In this document: positions 1-6,880 of the stretch, piece after piece
How positions within the stretch are numbered: the stretch's first letter is position 1
How the letters are laid out: each line of letters starts with the position of its first letter
From: Nocardiopsis sp. N85
Lineage (GTDB): Bacteria; Actinomycetota; Actinomycetes; Streptosporangiales; Streptosporangiaceae
Length of the DNA stretch: 64,000 bases
Direction of reading: 5' to 3'
NCBI RefSeq assembly: GCF_028882275.1
Contig: NZ_JARBUT010000001.1
Coordinates: 558,001-622,000 of the forward strand
Notes under the pieces: model-generated
What the model was told of the DNA's origin: nothing
What the model saw: only the letters and a program-made list of their open reading frames with translations
The model's database searches: none
Program-made: the position numbers and the translations under genes

Positions 1-614
1 GGGTCGACGCCGTCGGGGTACGCGCGGCGCACGTCGGCCAGGCTGTGGAAGCCGTCCCACCGGGCCAGCACGTTGGCCCTGCGCTCGACCCCGGTCGCGG
101 CGTCGCGGTGGCGGATCGACTCCACCAGCCGGGGGAAGAACGCCCGCGCCTCGCGCGGCCCGTGCTCGCGGATCCGCTCCAGGGCGGTGGCCTCGGCCTC
201 CATGAGGTCGTTGTCGCGCGGGGCCCGGGGCACCTTGAGCACCGCGTCGCGCCAGTGGTCGTCCCGGTAGCGGACGGGGTACAGGTCGGCGATGTCGCCC
301 GAGGCGAGGGGGGAGGGCCCCACGTGGTAGCTGCGGGCGGCGGTGACCACCACGTGGTCGTCGAACCCGAGTCGGCCCTGGACCGCCTTCCGGTAGCGCG
401 TCCACATCTCGGTGAGCCGGGTGAACAGAGCCGCGTCACCGGTGGGGGTGTCGGGGTGCAGCGACCGGGCGAGCCGCCGGTGCGCCGCGACCGCCGCCGG
501 GGGCACGGCCGTGGTGTCGGTGGGGAGGGGGCCGAACAGGTCGGCGGGGTCGTGGGCGGTGAGGACGGCCCGGGTCGCCTCATCGACGGTCATCGGAATC
601 TCCACGGGTGTCAT
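1..614 (-). CDS. J-domain/protein-kinase fusion protein, N-terminal part (cut by window edge)
   Basis: The window holds the first 204 codons. Residues 53-55 are the HPD tripeptide of a J domain (RSLHPDTPTG), which in DnaJ proteins stimulates Hsp70. After about residue 85 a protein-kinase N-lobe follows: AVLKVP supplies a candidate ATP-binding lysine (about 127) and EAEATAL the alphaC glutamate (about 141). Catalytic-loop and DFG motifs would lie outside the window, so activity cannot be judged. The chosen ATG has AGGAG seven bases upstream; an in-frame ATG at 593 is an alternative. The first 35 bases overlap the end of the upstream Nudix regulator gene, so the two are probably translated together. 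Seen: HPD and the kinase-like N-lobe. Inferred: a chaperone-linked kinase or pseudokinase. Confidence 0.7.
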   Translation of the reverse strand, partial: MTPVEIPMTVDEATRAVLTAHDPADLFGPLPTDTTAVPPAAVAAHRRLARSLHPDTPTGDAALFTRLTEMWTRYRKAVQGRLGFDDHVVVTAARSYHVGPSPLASGDIADLYPVRYRDDHWRDAVLKVPRAPRDNDLMEAEATALERIREHGPREARAFFPRLVESIRHRDAATGVERRANVLARWDGFHSLADVRRAYPDGVD

Positions 615-1401
615 GGGCGCTCCTGAGCAGGGGCGGGTGCAGGGCGGTGGTGCCGCCCGCCCGGTACAGGCGGGGGCGGCGACCGCCTCCGGGGCCGCCG
701 CGCTCGGCGAGGTCCCCGGTGTCCTCGACGAACCCGGGGGCGGCGAGGATCTTGCGGTGGAAGTTGGCGGCGTGCAGGGGCCGGTCCCACACGGCCTCGT
801 ACACCTCGCGCAGGTCGGTGATGGTGAACAGGGGCGGTAGGAACGCGGTGGCCAGGGAGGTGTACTCCAGCTTGGCGCGGGCCCGTTCGACGGCGTCGGC
901 GATGACGCGCGCGTGGTCGAAGGCGGGTTCGTACTCGGCGGGGCCGCCGTGCCCGAGGGCGCGCCAGGGGACCCAGGCGGCCTCCGCGATGTCACGGCCC
1001 TGCTCGGGGTCGGGCAGGTCGGGGGCCAGGAGCATGTACGCCACCGAGAAGACCCGCATGCGGGGGTCGCGGTCGCGGGCGCCGTAGGTGCCCAGCTGTT
1101 CGAGGTGGAGCGTGGTGGGCAGGGCGGTCTTCTCCGCCAGGACCCGCAGCGCGGCGTCGGGCAGGTCGGGGTCGGCCGGTCCGGCCGGGCCGTCCTCGGC
1201 CCGCACGAACCCGCCGGGCAGCGCCCAGCGGCCCCTCTGGGGGCGCGCGCCCCGGCGGACCAGCAGCAGCAGGGGTTCGCCGGCGCGGATCGTCATCGCC
1301 ACCACGTCGACGGTGACCGCCACGGGCGCGAAGGCGTGCGGGTCGTAGGCGGCGAGGAAATCGCTCTCGTCCTCGTCGCGCCGCATTCCGTCGTCCACCA
1401 T
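580..1401 (-). CDS. NrtR-family Nudix-like transcriptional regulator
   Basis: This 273-residue protein has a Nudix fold (about residues 24-160) followed by a winged-helix module (about 170-235, with TDLREVYEAVWDR and NFHRKIL). This is the architecture of NrtR regulators, which sense ADP-ribose-type ligands and repress NAD-metabolism genes. The Nudix box is degenerate: after PGGFV the expected REUXEE residues read RVLAEK, so it is probably a ligand sensor rather than a hydrolase. The start at 1401 is preferred because an operator-like palindrome ends next to the earlier in-frame ATG at 1425. It overlaps the J-domain kinase gene by 35 bases. The regulated genes are probably itself and that kinase, but no NAD-synthesis gene is visible here. 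Confidence 0.8.
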   Translation of the reverse strand: MVDDGMRRDEDESDFLAAYDPHAFAPVAVTVDVVAMTIRAGEPLLLLVRRGARPQRGRWALPGGFVRAEDGPAGPADPDLPDAALRVLAEKTALPTTLHLEQLGTYGARDRDPRMRVFSVAYMLLAPDLPDPEQGRDIAEAAWVPWRALGHGGPAEYEPAFDHARVIADAVERARAKLEYTSLATAFLPPLFTITDLREVYEAVWDRPLHAANFHRKILAAPGFVEDTGDLAERGGPGGGRRPRLYRAGGTTALHPPLLRSAHDTRGDSDDRR

Positions 1402-1426
1402 GGTCCCACCAGTTCTTCTCATCATG

Positions 1427-1451
1427 AGTTTTTCTCGATTCGAGAATAACT
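1427..1451. promoter_or_regulatory. Palindromic operator, probably for the NrtR-like regulator
   Basis: This 25-base palindrome has arms TTCTCGA and TCGAGAA around one T, extended outward by AGTT and AACT with one mismatch, so 11 of 12 position pairs match. It sits just upstream of the regulator's start and can also face the plus-strand CoA-transferase gene at 1533. Its position fits autoregulation. That NrtR binds it is inference. Confidence 0.65.
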
Positions 1452-1532
1452 TAGCAGGCCCCTGCGACGGAGTCCACCCCTTTTCCCGTTCCCGGGGTCC
1501 GGTACGGTCGGTCCGGCGAAAGGGGAGAGAAC

Positions 1533-2684
1533 GTGGAGAGCCTGAGCGACCTGGTCCGACCCGGCGCGACCATCGCCCTGGGCGACGGATTCGGCGCCCC
1601 CCGGGGCGTCACGGCCGAACTGTGCGCCGCCGCGGCGCAGGCCGGCGGGGTGCGCCTCGTCCTGGGCTGGGTCCCCGAACCCGACCCCGCGCTCGACCCC
1701 ACCGCGTTCGCGGACGTGCGCACCGTCATGCCCGGCTGGGGACTGCGCGACCTCGTCGACCGGGGCCTCATCGCCCACCCGCCCGTGCGCATGTCCGGCG
1801 TCCCCGCCCTGCTGCACGGTCCCTGGCGCCCCGACCTGCTCATCGCCTCCCTGGTCCCCGTACCCGGCGGGTACGCCTTCGGCAGCGAGGTCTCCTGGCA
1901 GCGCACCGCCATCGACGCCGGCGCCACCGTCGCCGGCGTGGTCTCCCGCGCCCTGCCCCGCGCCGACGCGGGCGCCCCGCTCCCCGCCGACCGCGTCGTC
2001 GTCATCGGCGGGAGCGATCGCCCCGCCGGCACCCTGCGCCCCTCGCCCACCGGCCCCGACCAGGTCGCCATCGCCCGGCACCTGGCCCCCCTGATCTCCG
2101 AGGGGGTCCGCCTCCAGCTCGGTTTCGGGGCGGTGCCCGCCGCCCTGGCCGCCGAACTGCGGGTCCCGGTGCGCATCGACTCGGGCCTGCTCCCCGAGGC
2201 CGTCGTCGACCTGGACGAGCGCGGCCTCCTGCTGGGCGACCCCGTCGCCATGTACCTCGTGGGCGGCCCCCGCCTGCACGCCTGGGCCGACGGTCGCCCC
2301 CTGCTGCACCCCGTCGAACGGGTCCTGGACCCCGGCCGACTCTCGGCCGACCCCTTCATCGCGATCAACACCGCCGTGGAGATCGACCACGACGGCCAGG
2401 TCAACGTCGAGGGCACCGCCCGAGGGGTGCTGGGCGGCATCGGCGGCCACGCCGACTACGCCGCGGCCGCCACCCGTTCCATCGGCGGGCTCAGTGTCAT
2501 CGCCATCCCCACGCGCCACCGCGGCCGCCCCACCCTGGTCGAACGCCTCTCCCGTCCGGTGACCACCCCCTCCCAGGACGTGGAGGTCGTGGTCACCGAA
2601 CGCGGCGTCGCCGACCTGCGCGGTCTGTCCCGGGCCGAACGTCGCGCCGCCCTGGCCGATCTGTGGGGCGCGAACCGCCACTGA
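1533..2684 (+). CDS. Acetyl-CoA hydrolase/transferase family protein
   Basis: The 383-residue protein matches the family of acetyl-CoA hydrolases and 4-hydroxybutyrate or succinate:acetate CoA-transferases. The C-terminal half carries the typical strings NTAVEIDHDGQVNVE, GGIGGHADYA and VVVTERGVADLRGLS. In this family a glutamate forms the acyl-CoA thioester intermediate. The protein is somewhat shorter than the usual 430-500 residues, mainly at the N-terminus. The GTG start has GGGGAGAG just upstream. Neighbours give no pathway: the upstream regulator is divergent and ruvC is downstream, 145 bases away. The exact acyl substrate cannot be read from sequence. Confidence 0.8.
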   Translation: MESLSDLVRPGATIALGDGFGAPRGVTAELCAAAAQAGGVRLVLGWVPEPDPALDPTAFADVRTVMPGWGLRDLVDRGLIAHPPVRMSGVPALLHGPWRPDLLIASLVPVPGGYAFGSEVSWQRTAIDAGATVAGVVSRALPRADAGAPLPADRVVVIGGSDRPAGTLRPSPTGPDQVAIARHLAPLISEGVRLQLGFGAVPAALAAELRVPVRIDSGLLPEAVVDLDERGLLLGDPVAMYLVGGPRLHAWADGRPLLHPVERVLDPGRLSADPFIAINTAVEIDHDGQVNVEGTARGVLGGIGGHADYAAAATRSIGGLSVIAIPTRHRGRPTLVERLSRPVTTPSQDVEVVVTERGVADLRGLSRAERRAALADLWGANRH

Positions 2685-2788
2685 ACGTCCCCCGCCACCG
2701 ATACGCTCGACCACCGTGGCCGTGTCGGCCGCGCACCGGGGCGGCGACACACCGGGCCGGTCACGGGACGTCCGTCCGTCCACGGCAC

Positions 2789-2794
2789 TAGCAT
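2789..2794 (+). promoter_or_regulatory. Candidate -10 element of the ruv promoter
   Basis: TAGCAT fits the actinobacterial -10 pattern TANNNT. It lies four bases before the LexA-type box and 36 bases before the ruvC start. No clear -35 element is visible. Confidence 0.4.
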
Positions 2795-2797
2795 GGT

Positions 2798-2813
2798 GCG
2801 AACGAACGTTCGA
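2798..2813. promoter_or_regulatory. LexA (SOS) box upstream of ruvC
   Basis: GCGAAC-GAAC-GTTCGA matches the Gram-positive LexA consensus TCGAAC-N4-GTTCGA with one mismatch and contains an exact CGAAC-N4-GTTCG. It overlaps the expected transcription start after TAGCAT and ends 16 bases before ruvC. SOS control of ruvCAB through such a box is established in mycobacteria. Confidence 0.85.
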
Positions 2814-2829
2814 GAAAGGTGTGGGGCGC

Positions 2830-3384
2830 GTGCGCGTGTTGGGGATCGACCCGGGGCTCACCCGGTGCGGCGTCGGAGCCGTCGAAGGCGCCATCGGCCG
2901 CCCCTTGAGCCTGATCGCCGCCGACGCCATCCGGACCGGCCCCGACACCGCCCTGCCCCAGCGCCTCCTGGGCATCGAGCGCGGCATCGAGCAGTGGCTC
3001 GACGAGATCCGCCCCGACGCCGTCGCCGTCGAACGGGTCTTCGCCCAGCACAACCTCAGCACCGTCATGGGCACCGCCCAGGCCAGCGGCATCGCCCTCG
3101 TCTGCGCCGCCCGACGCGGCCTGCCCGTCGCGCTGCACACGCCCAGCGAGGCCAAGGCCGCCATCACCGGCAGCGGTCGCGCCGACAAGGCGCAGGTCGG
3201 CACCATGGTCGCGCGTATCCTCGGACTCGACGGTCCGCCCCGACCCGCCGACGCCGCCGACGCCGTCGCCCTGGCCATCTGCCACATCTGGCGCGGCGGC
3301 GCCCAGGCCCGGGTCGCCCAGGCCCAACAGGACTTCGCGCGCAAGGTGGAACTGGCCCGCCGCGCCCGCGGCGCCCGCCCCTAG
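2830..3384 (+). CDS. ruvC: Holliday junction resolvase RuvC
   Basis: RuvC is the nuclease subunit that cuts Holliday junctions in the RuvABC complex. The 184-residue protein starts RVLGIDPGLTRCG, giving the first catalytic aspartate at residue 7. A second acidic residue lies in VAVERVF (about 68), and the C-terminal pair lies in DAADAVALAICH (about 142). The GTG at 2830 is chosen because RuvC proteins begin directly at this strand; GTG 2821 is an alternative. The usual upstream neighbour yebC is absent here. ruvA follows after 33 bases, and a LexA box lies just upstream, so the operon is probably damage-inducible. Confidence 0.95.
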   Translation: MRVLGIDPGLTRCGVGAVEGAIGRPLSLIAADAIRTGPDTALPQRLLGIERGIEQWLDEIRPDAVAVERVFAQHNLSTVMGTAQASGIALVCAARRGLPVALHTPSEAKAAITGSGRADKAQVGTMVARILGLDGPPRPADAADAVALAICHIWRGGAQARVAQAQQDFARKVELARRARGARP

Positions 3385-3394
3385 GGAAGGAGAA

Positions 3395-3409
3395 GGGCAC
3401 CCGGTGCCC
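3395..3409 (+). promoter_or_regulatory. Small hairpin between the ruvA ribosome site and start
   Basis: GGGCACC-C-GGTGCCC is a perfect 7-base inverted repeat lying between the GGAAGGAGAAGG ribosome-binding stretch and the ruvA ATG. In mRNA it could fold so as to bring the distant Shine-Dalgarno closer to the start, or it could lower initiation. This role is inferred. Confidence 0.4.
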
Positions 3410-3417
3410 GCTATGAC

Positions 3418-4032
3418 ATGATCGCGTTCCTCACCGGCCGGGTGGCCGCACGCGGCGCGGGCAGCGCCGTCATCGACGTCGGCGGGGTCGGCATATCCGT
3501 GCAGTGCACCCCCAGCGCCCTGGCGCGCCTGCACGTCGGCGAGACCGGCACCGTCGCCACCAGCCTCGTCGTGCGCGAGGACTCCCTCACCCTGTTCGGG
3601 TTCGCCGACGACGACGAGAAGCACCTCTTCGAACGGCTCCAGACCGCCTCCGGTGTCGGCCCCCGGCTGGCCCTGGCCATGCTGTCGGTGCTCGACCCCG
3701 ACACCCTGCGCCACGCCGTCGCCACCGAGGACACCGCCGCCCTCACCCGGGTCCCCGGCATCGGCAAGAAGGGCGCCCAGCGCATCGTCCTGGAACTGCG
3801 CGGCAAACTCGACACACCCGTCCTCACCGACGGCACCCTGCCGTCCGCCCCCGTGTCCGGGGCCGGACCCAACGGCGCCTGGCGCACCCAGGTCGTCTCC
3901 GGCCTGGTCAACCTCGGCTGGTCCGGCAAGGACGCGGAGGCCGCGGCGGCCGCCGTCGCCCCCCAGGCCGAGGAGACCACCGACGTCGCCGTCCTGCTGC
4001 GCAGCGCCCTGCGCACGCTCAGCCGCGCCTAG
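3418..4032 (+). CDS. ruvA: Holliday junction branch migration protein RuvA
   Basis: RuvA binds four-way junctions as a tetramer and loads the RuvB motor. The 204 residues show the N-terminal OB domain (MIAFLTGRV to TLFGFADDDEK), two helix-hairpin-helix motifs (FERLQTASGVGPRLALAML and TRVPGIGKKGAQRIVLELR), and the C-terminal RuvB-contacting helices (VVSGLVNLGWSGKDAEAA). Length is normal. It lies between ruvC and ruvB in the usual actinobacterial order, nine bases before ruvB. Confidence 0.95.
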   Translation: MIAFLTGRVAARGAGSAVIDVGGVGISVQCTPSALARLHVGETGTVATSLVVREDSLTLFGFADDDEKHLFERLQTASGVGPRLALAMLSVLDPDTLRHAVATEDTAALTRVPGIGKKGAQRIVLELRGKLDTPVLTDGTLPSAPVSGAGPNGAWRTQVVSGLVNLGWSGKDAEAAAAAVAPQAEETTDVAVLLRSALRTLSRA

Positions 4033-4041
4033 GAGCACCCC

Positions 4042-5172
4042 GTGTACGACCACGACGACCGACCGACGGGCCCCGCCGACCCCTACGGGCGCGGAGCCGT
4101 CTCACCCGAGGCCGGTGCCGACGAACGCCAGGTGGAGGGCGCCCTGCGTCCCCGCTCGCTCGACGACTTCGTCGGCCAGGAGCGGGTGCGCGACCAGCTC
4201 TCCCTGGTCCTGGACAGCGCCCGCAAGCGCAACCGCGCCCCCGACCACATCCTCATGTCCGGCGGACCCGGCCTGGGCAAGACCACCCTGGCCATGATCA
4301 TCGCCGCCGAACTCGGCGCGCCCCTGCGCATCACCTCCGGACCCGCCATCGAACGCTCCGGCGACCTGGCCGCGGTGCTCTCCACCCTCCAGGAGGGCGA
4401 GGTCCTCTTCCTGGACGAGATCCACCGCATGGCCCGCCCCGCCGAGGAGATGCTCTACGTCGCCATGGAGGACTTCCGGGTCGACGTCGTGGTCGGCAAG
4501 GGCCCCGGCGCCACCGCCATCCCCCTGGACATCGTGCCCTTCACGCTGGTCGGCGCCACCACGCGGGCCGGCATGCTGCCCGCCCCGCTGCGCGACCGCT
4601 TCGGATTCACCGCCCACATGGACTTCTACACGGCCGAGGAACTGGAGCGCATCCTCCACCGTTCGGCCGGTCTGCTGGGCGTGCCGCTCGCCGAGGACGC
4701 GGCCCGCGAGATCGCCGGGCGTTCGCGCGGCACCCCCCGCATCGCCAACCGCCTGCTGCGCCGGGTCCGCGACTACGCGGAGGTGCGCGGTGACGGGATC
4801 ATGTCCCTGGACACCGCCCGCGCCACCCTGGAGCTCTACGAGGTGGACGAGCTGGGCCTGGACCGCCTGGACCGCGCCATCCTCGACGTGCTGCTCAACC
4901 GCTTCCGCGGCGGCCCCGTGGGCCTGTCCACCCTGGCGGTGTCGGTGGGGGAGGAGGCCGAGACCGTCGAGGTGGTCGCCGAACCCTTCCTGGTCCGCTC
5001 CGGTTTCCTGGCCCGCACCCCGAGGGGGCGGGTCGCCACCCCGCTGGCCTGGGCGCACCTGGGGATCACGCCCCCGCCCGACGCCGCGTTCGGCGCCGCC
5101 GCGGCCGTCGGCACCACGGGCCCCGGCACCACCACCGGCAACGGCGCGGGCGCGACCTCCGGCACCCCCTGA
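4042..5172 (+). CDS. ruvB: Holliday junction branch migration ATPase RuvB
   Basis: RuvB is the hexameric AAA+ motor of branch migration. Walker A is GGPGLGKTT (about residues 74-82), Walker B is LFLDEIHRM, sensor 1 is VGATTRAG, and the arginine-finger region is PLRDRFG. A winged helix ends the conserved part ([17 protein letters not shown]). The start is GTG with AGGAG eight bases upstream. The C-terminus carries about 30 extra low-complexity residues rich in G, T and A after the family end, which look dispensable. Last gene of ruvCAB. Confidence 0.95.
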   Translation: MYDHDDRPTGPADPYGRGAVSPEAGADERQVEGALRPRSLDDFVGQERVRDQLSLVLDSARKRNRAPDHILMSGGPGLGKTTLAMIIAAELGAPLRITSGPAIERSGDLAAVLSTLQEGEVLFLDEIHRMARPAEEMLYVAMEDFRVDVVVGKGPGATAIPLDIVPFTLVGATTRAGMLPAPLRDRFGFTAHMDFYTAEELERILHRSAGLLGVPLAEDAAREIAGRSRGTPRIANRLLRRVRDYAEVRGDGIMSLDTARATLELYEVDELGLDRLDRAILDVLLNRFRGGPVGLSTLAVSVGEEAETVEVVAEPFLVRSGFLARTPRGRVATPLAWAHLGITPPPDAAFGAAAAVGTTGPGTTTGNGAGATSGTP

Positions 5173-5470
5173 CCGCCCCGGCGCAGGTCACGGAAAGGCC
5201 TCGACGCGAAACCCAACCGTTAACACTCCGATCTCCTCCGGTGGGGGAACGGTGACCGGCGCCACGTAAGCTGTGACGAACCGACCGAGAACGGGGTTGA
5301 CGCCCCGACCCGGGAGTGTCGTCCGACACCGAAGGAACGCTTCGGCCGTCCGGAGCGTTGTCATCACCGGGTGTCGAGCGGACCACAGTGTCCGGACCGG
5401 CACGAACAAGGTGGTCGTCGCGGTGACCGTGCCGTCGGCCACACGACGAAGACTTCAGGAAGGACGCCCC

Positions 5471-5848
5471 GTGCAGGGCCTTTACCAACTCGCCGAAGGT
5501 GCCCAGGGAACCTCCGCGGGCGGAGGAATCCTCTCCTCGCTCCCCATGATCGCCCTCATCCTCCTGGTGTTCTGGCTGCTCATCTGGCGGCCCAACCAGA
5601 AGCGGCGTCAGCAGGAGATGAAGATGCAGAGCGACCTGGTCCCCGGAGTCGAGGTCATGACCAAGGCGGGCATCTACGGGACCGTCGTCGAGGTCCACGA
5701 CAACGACGTGATCCTGGAGATCTCCCCGGGCACCCGTATCCGCATGCTCAAGCCGGGCATCGGCGAGATCATCACGCCGCAGGCCGACGACACGCCGGTC
5801 GAGGACCGCCCCGACTTCGGCGACGACGACCCCAAGCCCAACAACTGA
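5471..5848 (+). CDS. yajC: Preprotein translocase accessory protein YajC
   Basis: YajC is the small membrane partner of SecDF-SecYEG. The 125-residue protein has one membrane segment near the N-terminus (MIALILLVFWLLIW, about residues 27-40), followed by RPNQKRRQQEMKMQ and the family core (PGVEVMTKAGIYGTVVEV). The acidic tail EDRPDFGDDDP is ordinary. Start chosen: GTG with AGGAAGGA upstream. In most actinomycetes secD and secF follow. Here the next gene is apt, behind a strong hairpin, so secDF must lie elsewhere. Confidence 0.92.
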   Translation: MQGLYQLAEGAQGTSAGGGILSSLPMIALILLVFWLLIWRPNQKRRQQEMKMQSDLVPGVEVMTKAGIYGTVVEVHDNDVILEISPGTRIRMLKPGIGEIITPQADDTPVEDRPDFGDDDPKPNN

Positions 5849-5922
5849 CGGTCGACGCGGCCGTCGCCGGAACGCCCTCGCGGCGCTCCCGACGCGCCGT
5901 GCCCGGCCGACGCGCCGACCTC

Positions 5923-5951
5923 CGGTACCGGCCCCACCGGGGCCGGTACCG
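5923..5951 (+). terminator. Strong hairpin between yajC and apt
   Basis: A perfect 13-base stem (CGGTACCGGCCCC with its complement) has a three-base ACC loop. No T-tract follows, which is common for actinomycete terminators. It probably ends ruv-yajC transcription 74 bases before apt and sits where secD-secF would normally be. Confidence 0.7.
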
Positions 5952-6024
5952 TCGTGTTCCCGCCCGGTGCGTCACGCCCCGGGCGGCGCGACCCCGAACC
6001 ACAGCAGAAGGTCCACACCGCACC

Positions 6025-6579
6025 ATGGCCCACGACAACACCCCCGCGGACACCGCAGTCGACCTGGACGAGATCCTGGCGCGCATCCGCGACATCCCCG
6101 ACTTCCCCAGGCCCGGGATCCTGTTCAAGGACATCACCCCGCTCCTCGCCGACCACGCGGCGCTCGCCGGGACCGTGACCGGGCTCGCCGCCCCCTTCCG
6201 GGACGCGGGTGTGGACCGGGTGGTGGGGCTGGAGGCCCGCGGATTCATCTTCGGCGCGCCGGTCGCCCTGACGCTCGGGGCCGGGTTCGTCCCGGCGCGC
6301 AAAGCCGGGAAACTCCCCGCGGCCGTCATCGAGCAGCCCTATGATCTGGAGTACGGGACCGCGACCGTGGAGGTCCACGCGGACGCGATCACCGCCGGAT
6401 CCCGCGTGCTCATCGTCGACGACGTACTGGCCACCGGGGGGACCGGGCGGGCCGCGGTGGACTTGGTCCGCAAGGCGGGTGGTACGGTCGTGGGATTCTC
6501 CGTCCTGATGGAGCTCACCGCGCTCCGGGGACGCGAGAGGCTGTCCGACGTGGAGCCGCACGCACTCCTTTCGGTCTGA
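6025..6579 (+). CDS. apt: Adenine phosphoribosyltransferase
   Basis: Apt converts adenine and PRPP to AMP and pyrophosphate for purine salvage. The 184-residue protein has the type I PRTase PRPP loop VLIVDDVLATGGT (about residues 129-141), the start-proximal DFPRPGILFKDITPLL and the adenine-pocket stretch GLEARGFIFGAPVA. ATG 6025 is chosen because it opens the conserved region; a GAAGG lies upstream at longer than usual spacing. It lies between yajC and rel, its usual position in actinomycetes apart from the missing secDF. Confidence 0.93.
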   Translation: MAHDNTPADTAVDLDEILARIRDIPDFPRPGILFKDITPLLADHAALAGTVTGLAAPFRDAGVDRVVGLEARGFIFGAPVALTLGAGFVPARKAGKLPAAVIEQPYDLEYGTATVEVHADAITAGSRVLIVDDVLATGGTGRAAVDLVRKAGGTVVGFSVLMELTALRGRERLSDVEPHALLSV

Positions 6580-6880
6580 GCCCGGACCCCGCGCGGTCCG
6601 AGCACGGCCCACCGCCCGTGACGCGGGCGAGCCCTCCGGGAATGCCCGGACCGGATCCGCCGTTGACACCGTTCCCGACACCCCGGACACGAGGGGTGAC
6701 GGACCGAGTGACACGGGTCATGGGGTACCGCGTTCGCGCCGGTGGGGGCCCACTAGACTGGCGGGTGGGACACCGCGGCGGCCGTGATCGGCGACCGGCC
6801 CTGATGATACGCACGTGCACCGGTGGAGCCGGGCGATGCCGACCGCCCGAACGATCCGGGCGGAACCGCGGGAGGTAGGC
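6580..6880 (+). other. apt-rel intergenic region with candidate rel promoter
   Basis: No gene is supported in this 301-base stretch. It holds a weak hairpin at 6679-6698 (CACCCC/GGGGTG, 8-base loop) that may end apt, and TAGACT at 6754-6759, a good TANNNT -10 candidate that would give a leader of about 115 bases before rel. A consensus TTGACA at 6663-6668 has no convincing -10 partner. Confidence 0.4.

Noticed and set aside
4102-5058. Long open frame on the minus strand opposite ruvB
   Set aside because: It mirrors ruvB codons, is G/A/V/D-rich without domains, and results from the high G+C third-position bias. The same holds for many other long antisense frames here, for example 10536-11302, 16272-type extensions and 57063-58523.
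5247-5270. GGAAC...CGT-like ECF-sigma promoter before yajC
   Set aside because: The match is short and easily found by chance in this base composition; the spacing to a -10 is unclear.
6663-6668. Consensus TTGACA upstream of rel as a -35 element
   Set aside because: No TANNNT-like hexamer occurs 16-18 bases downstream.
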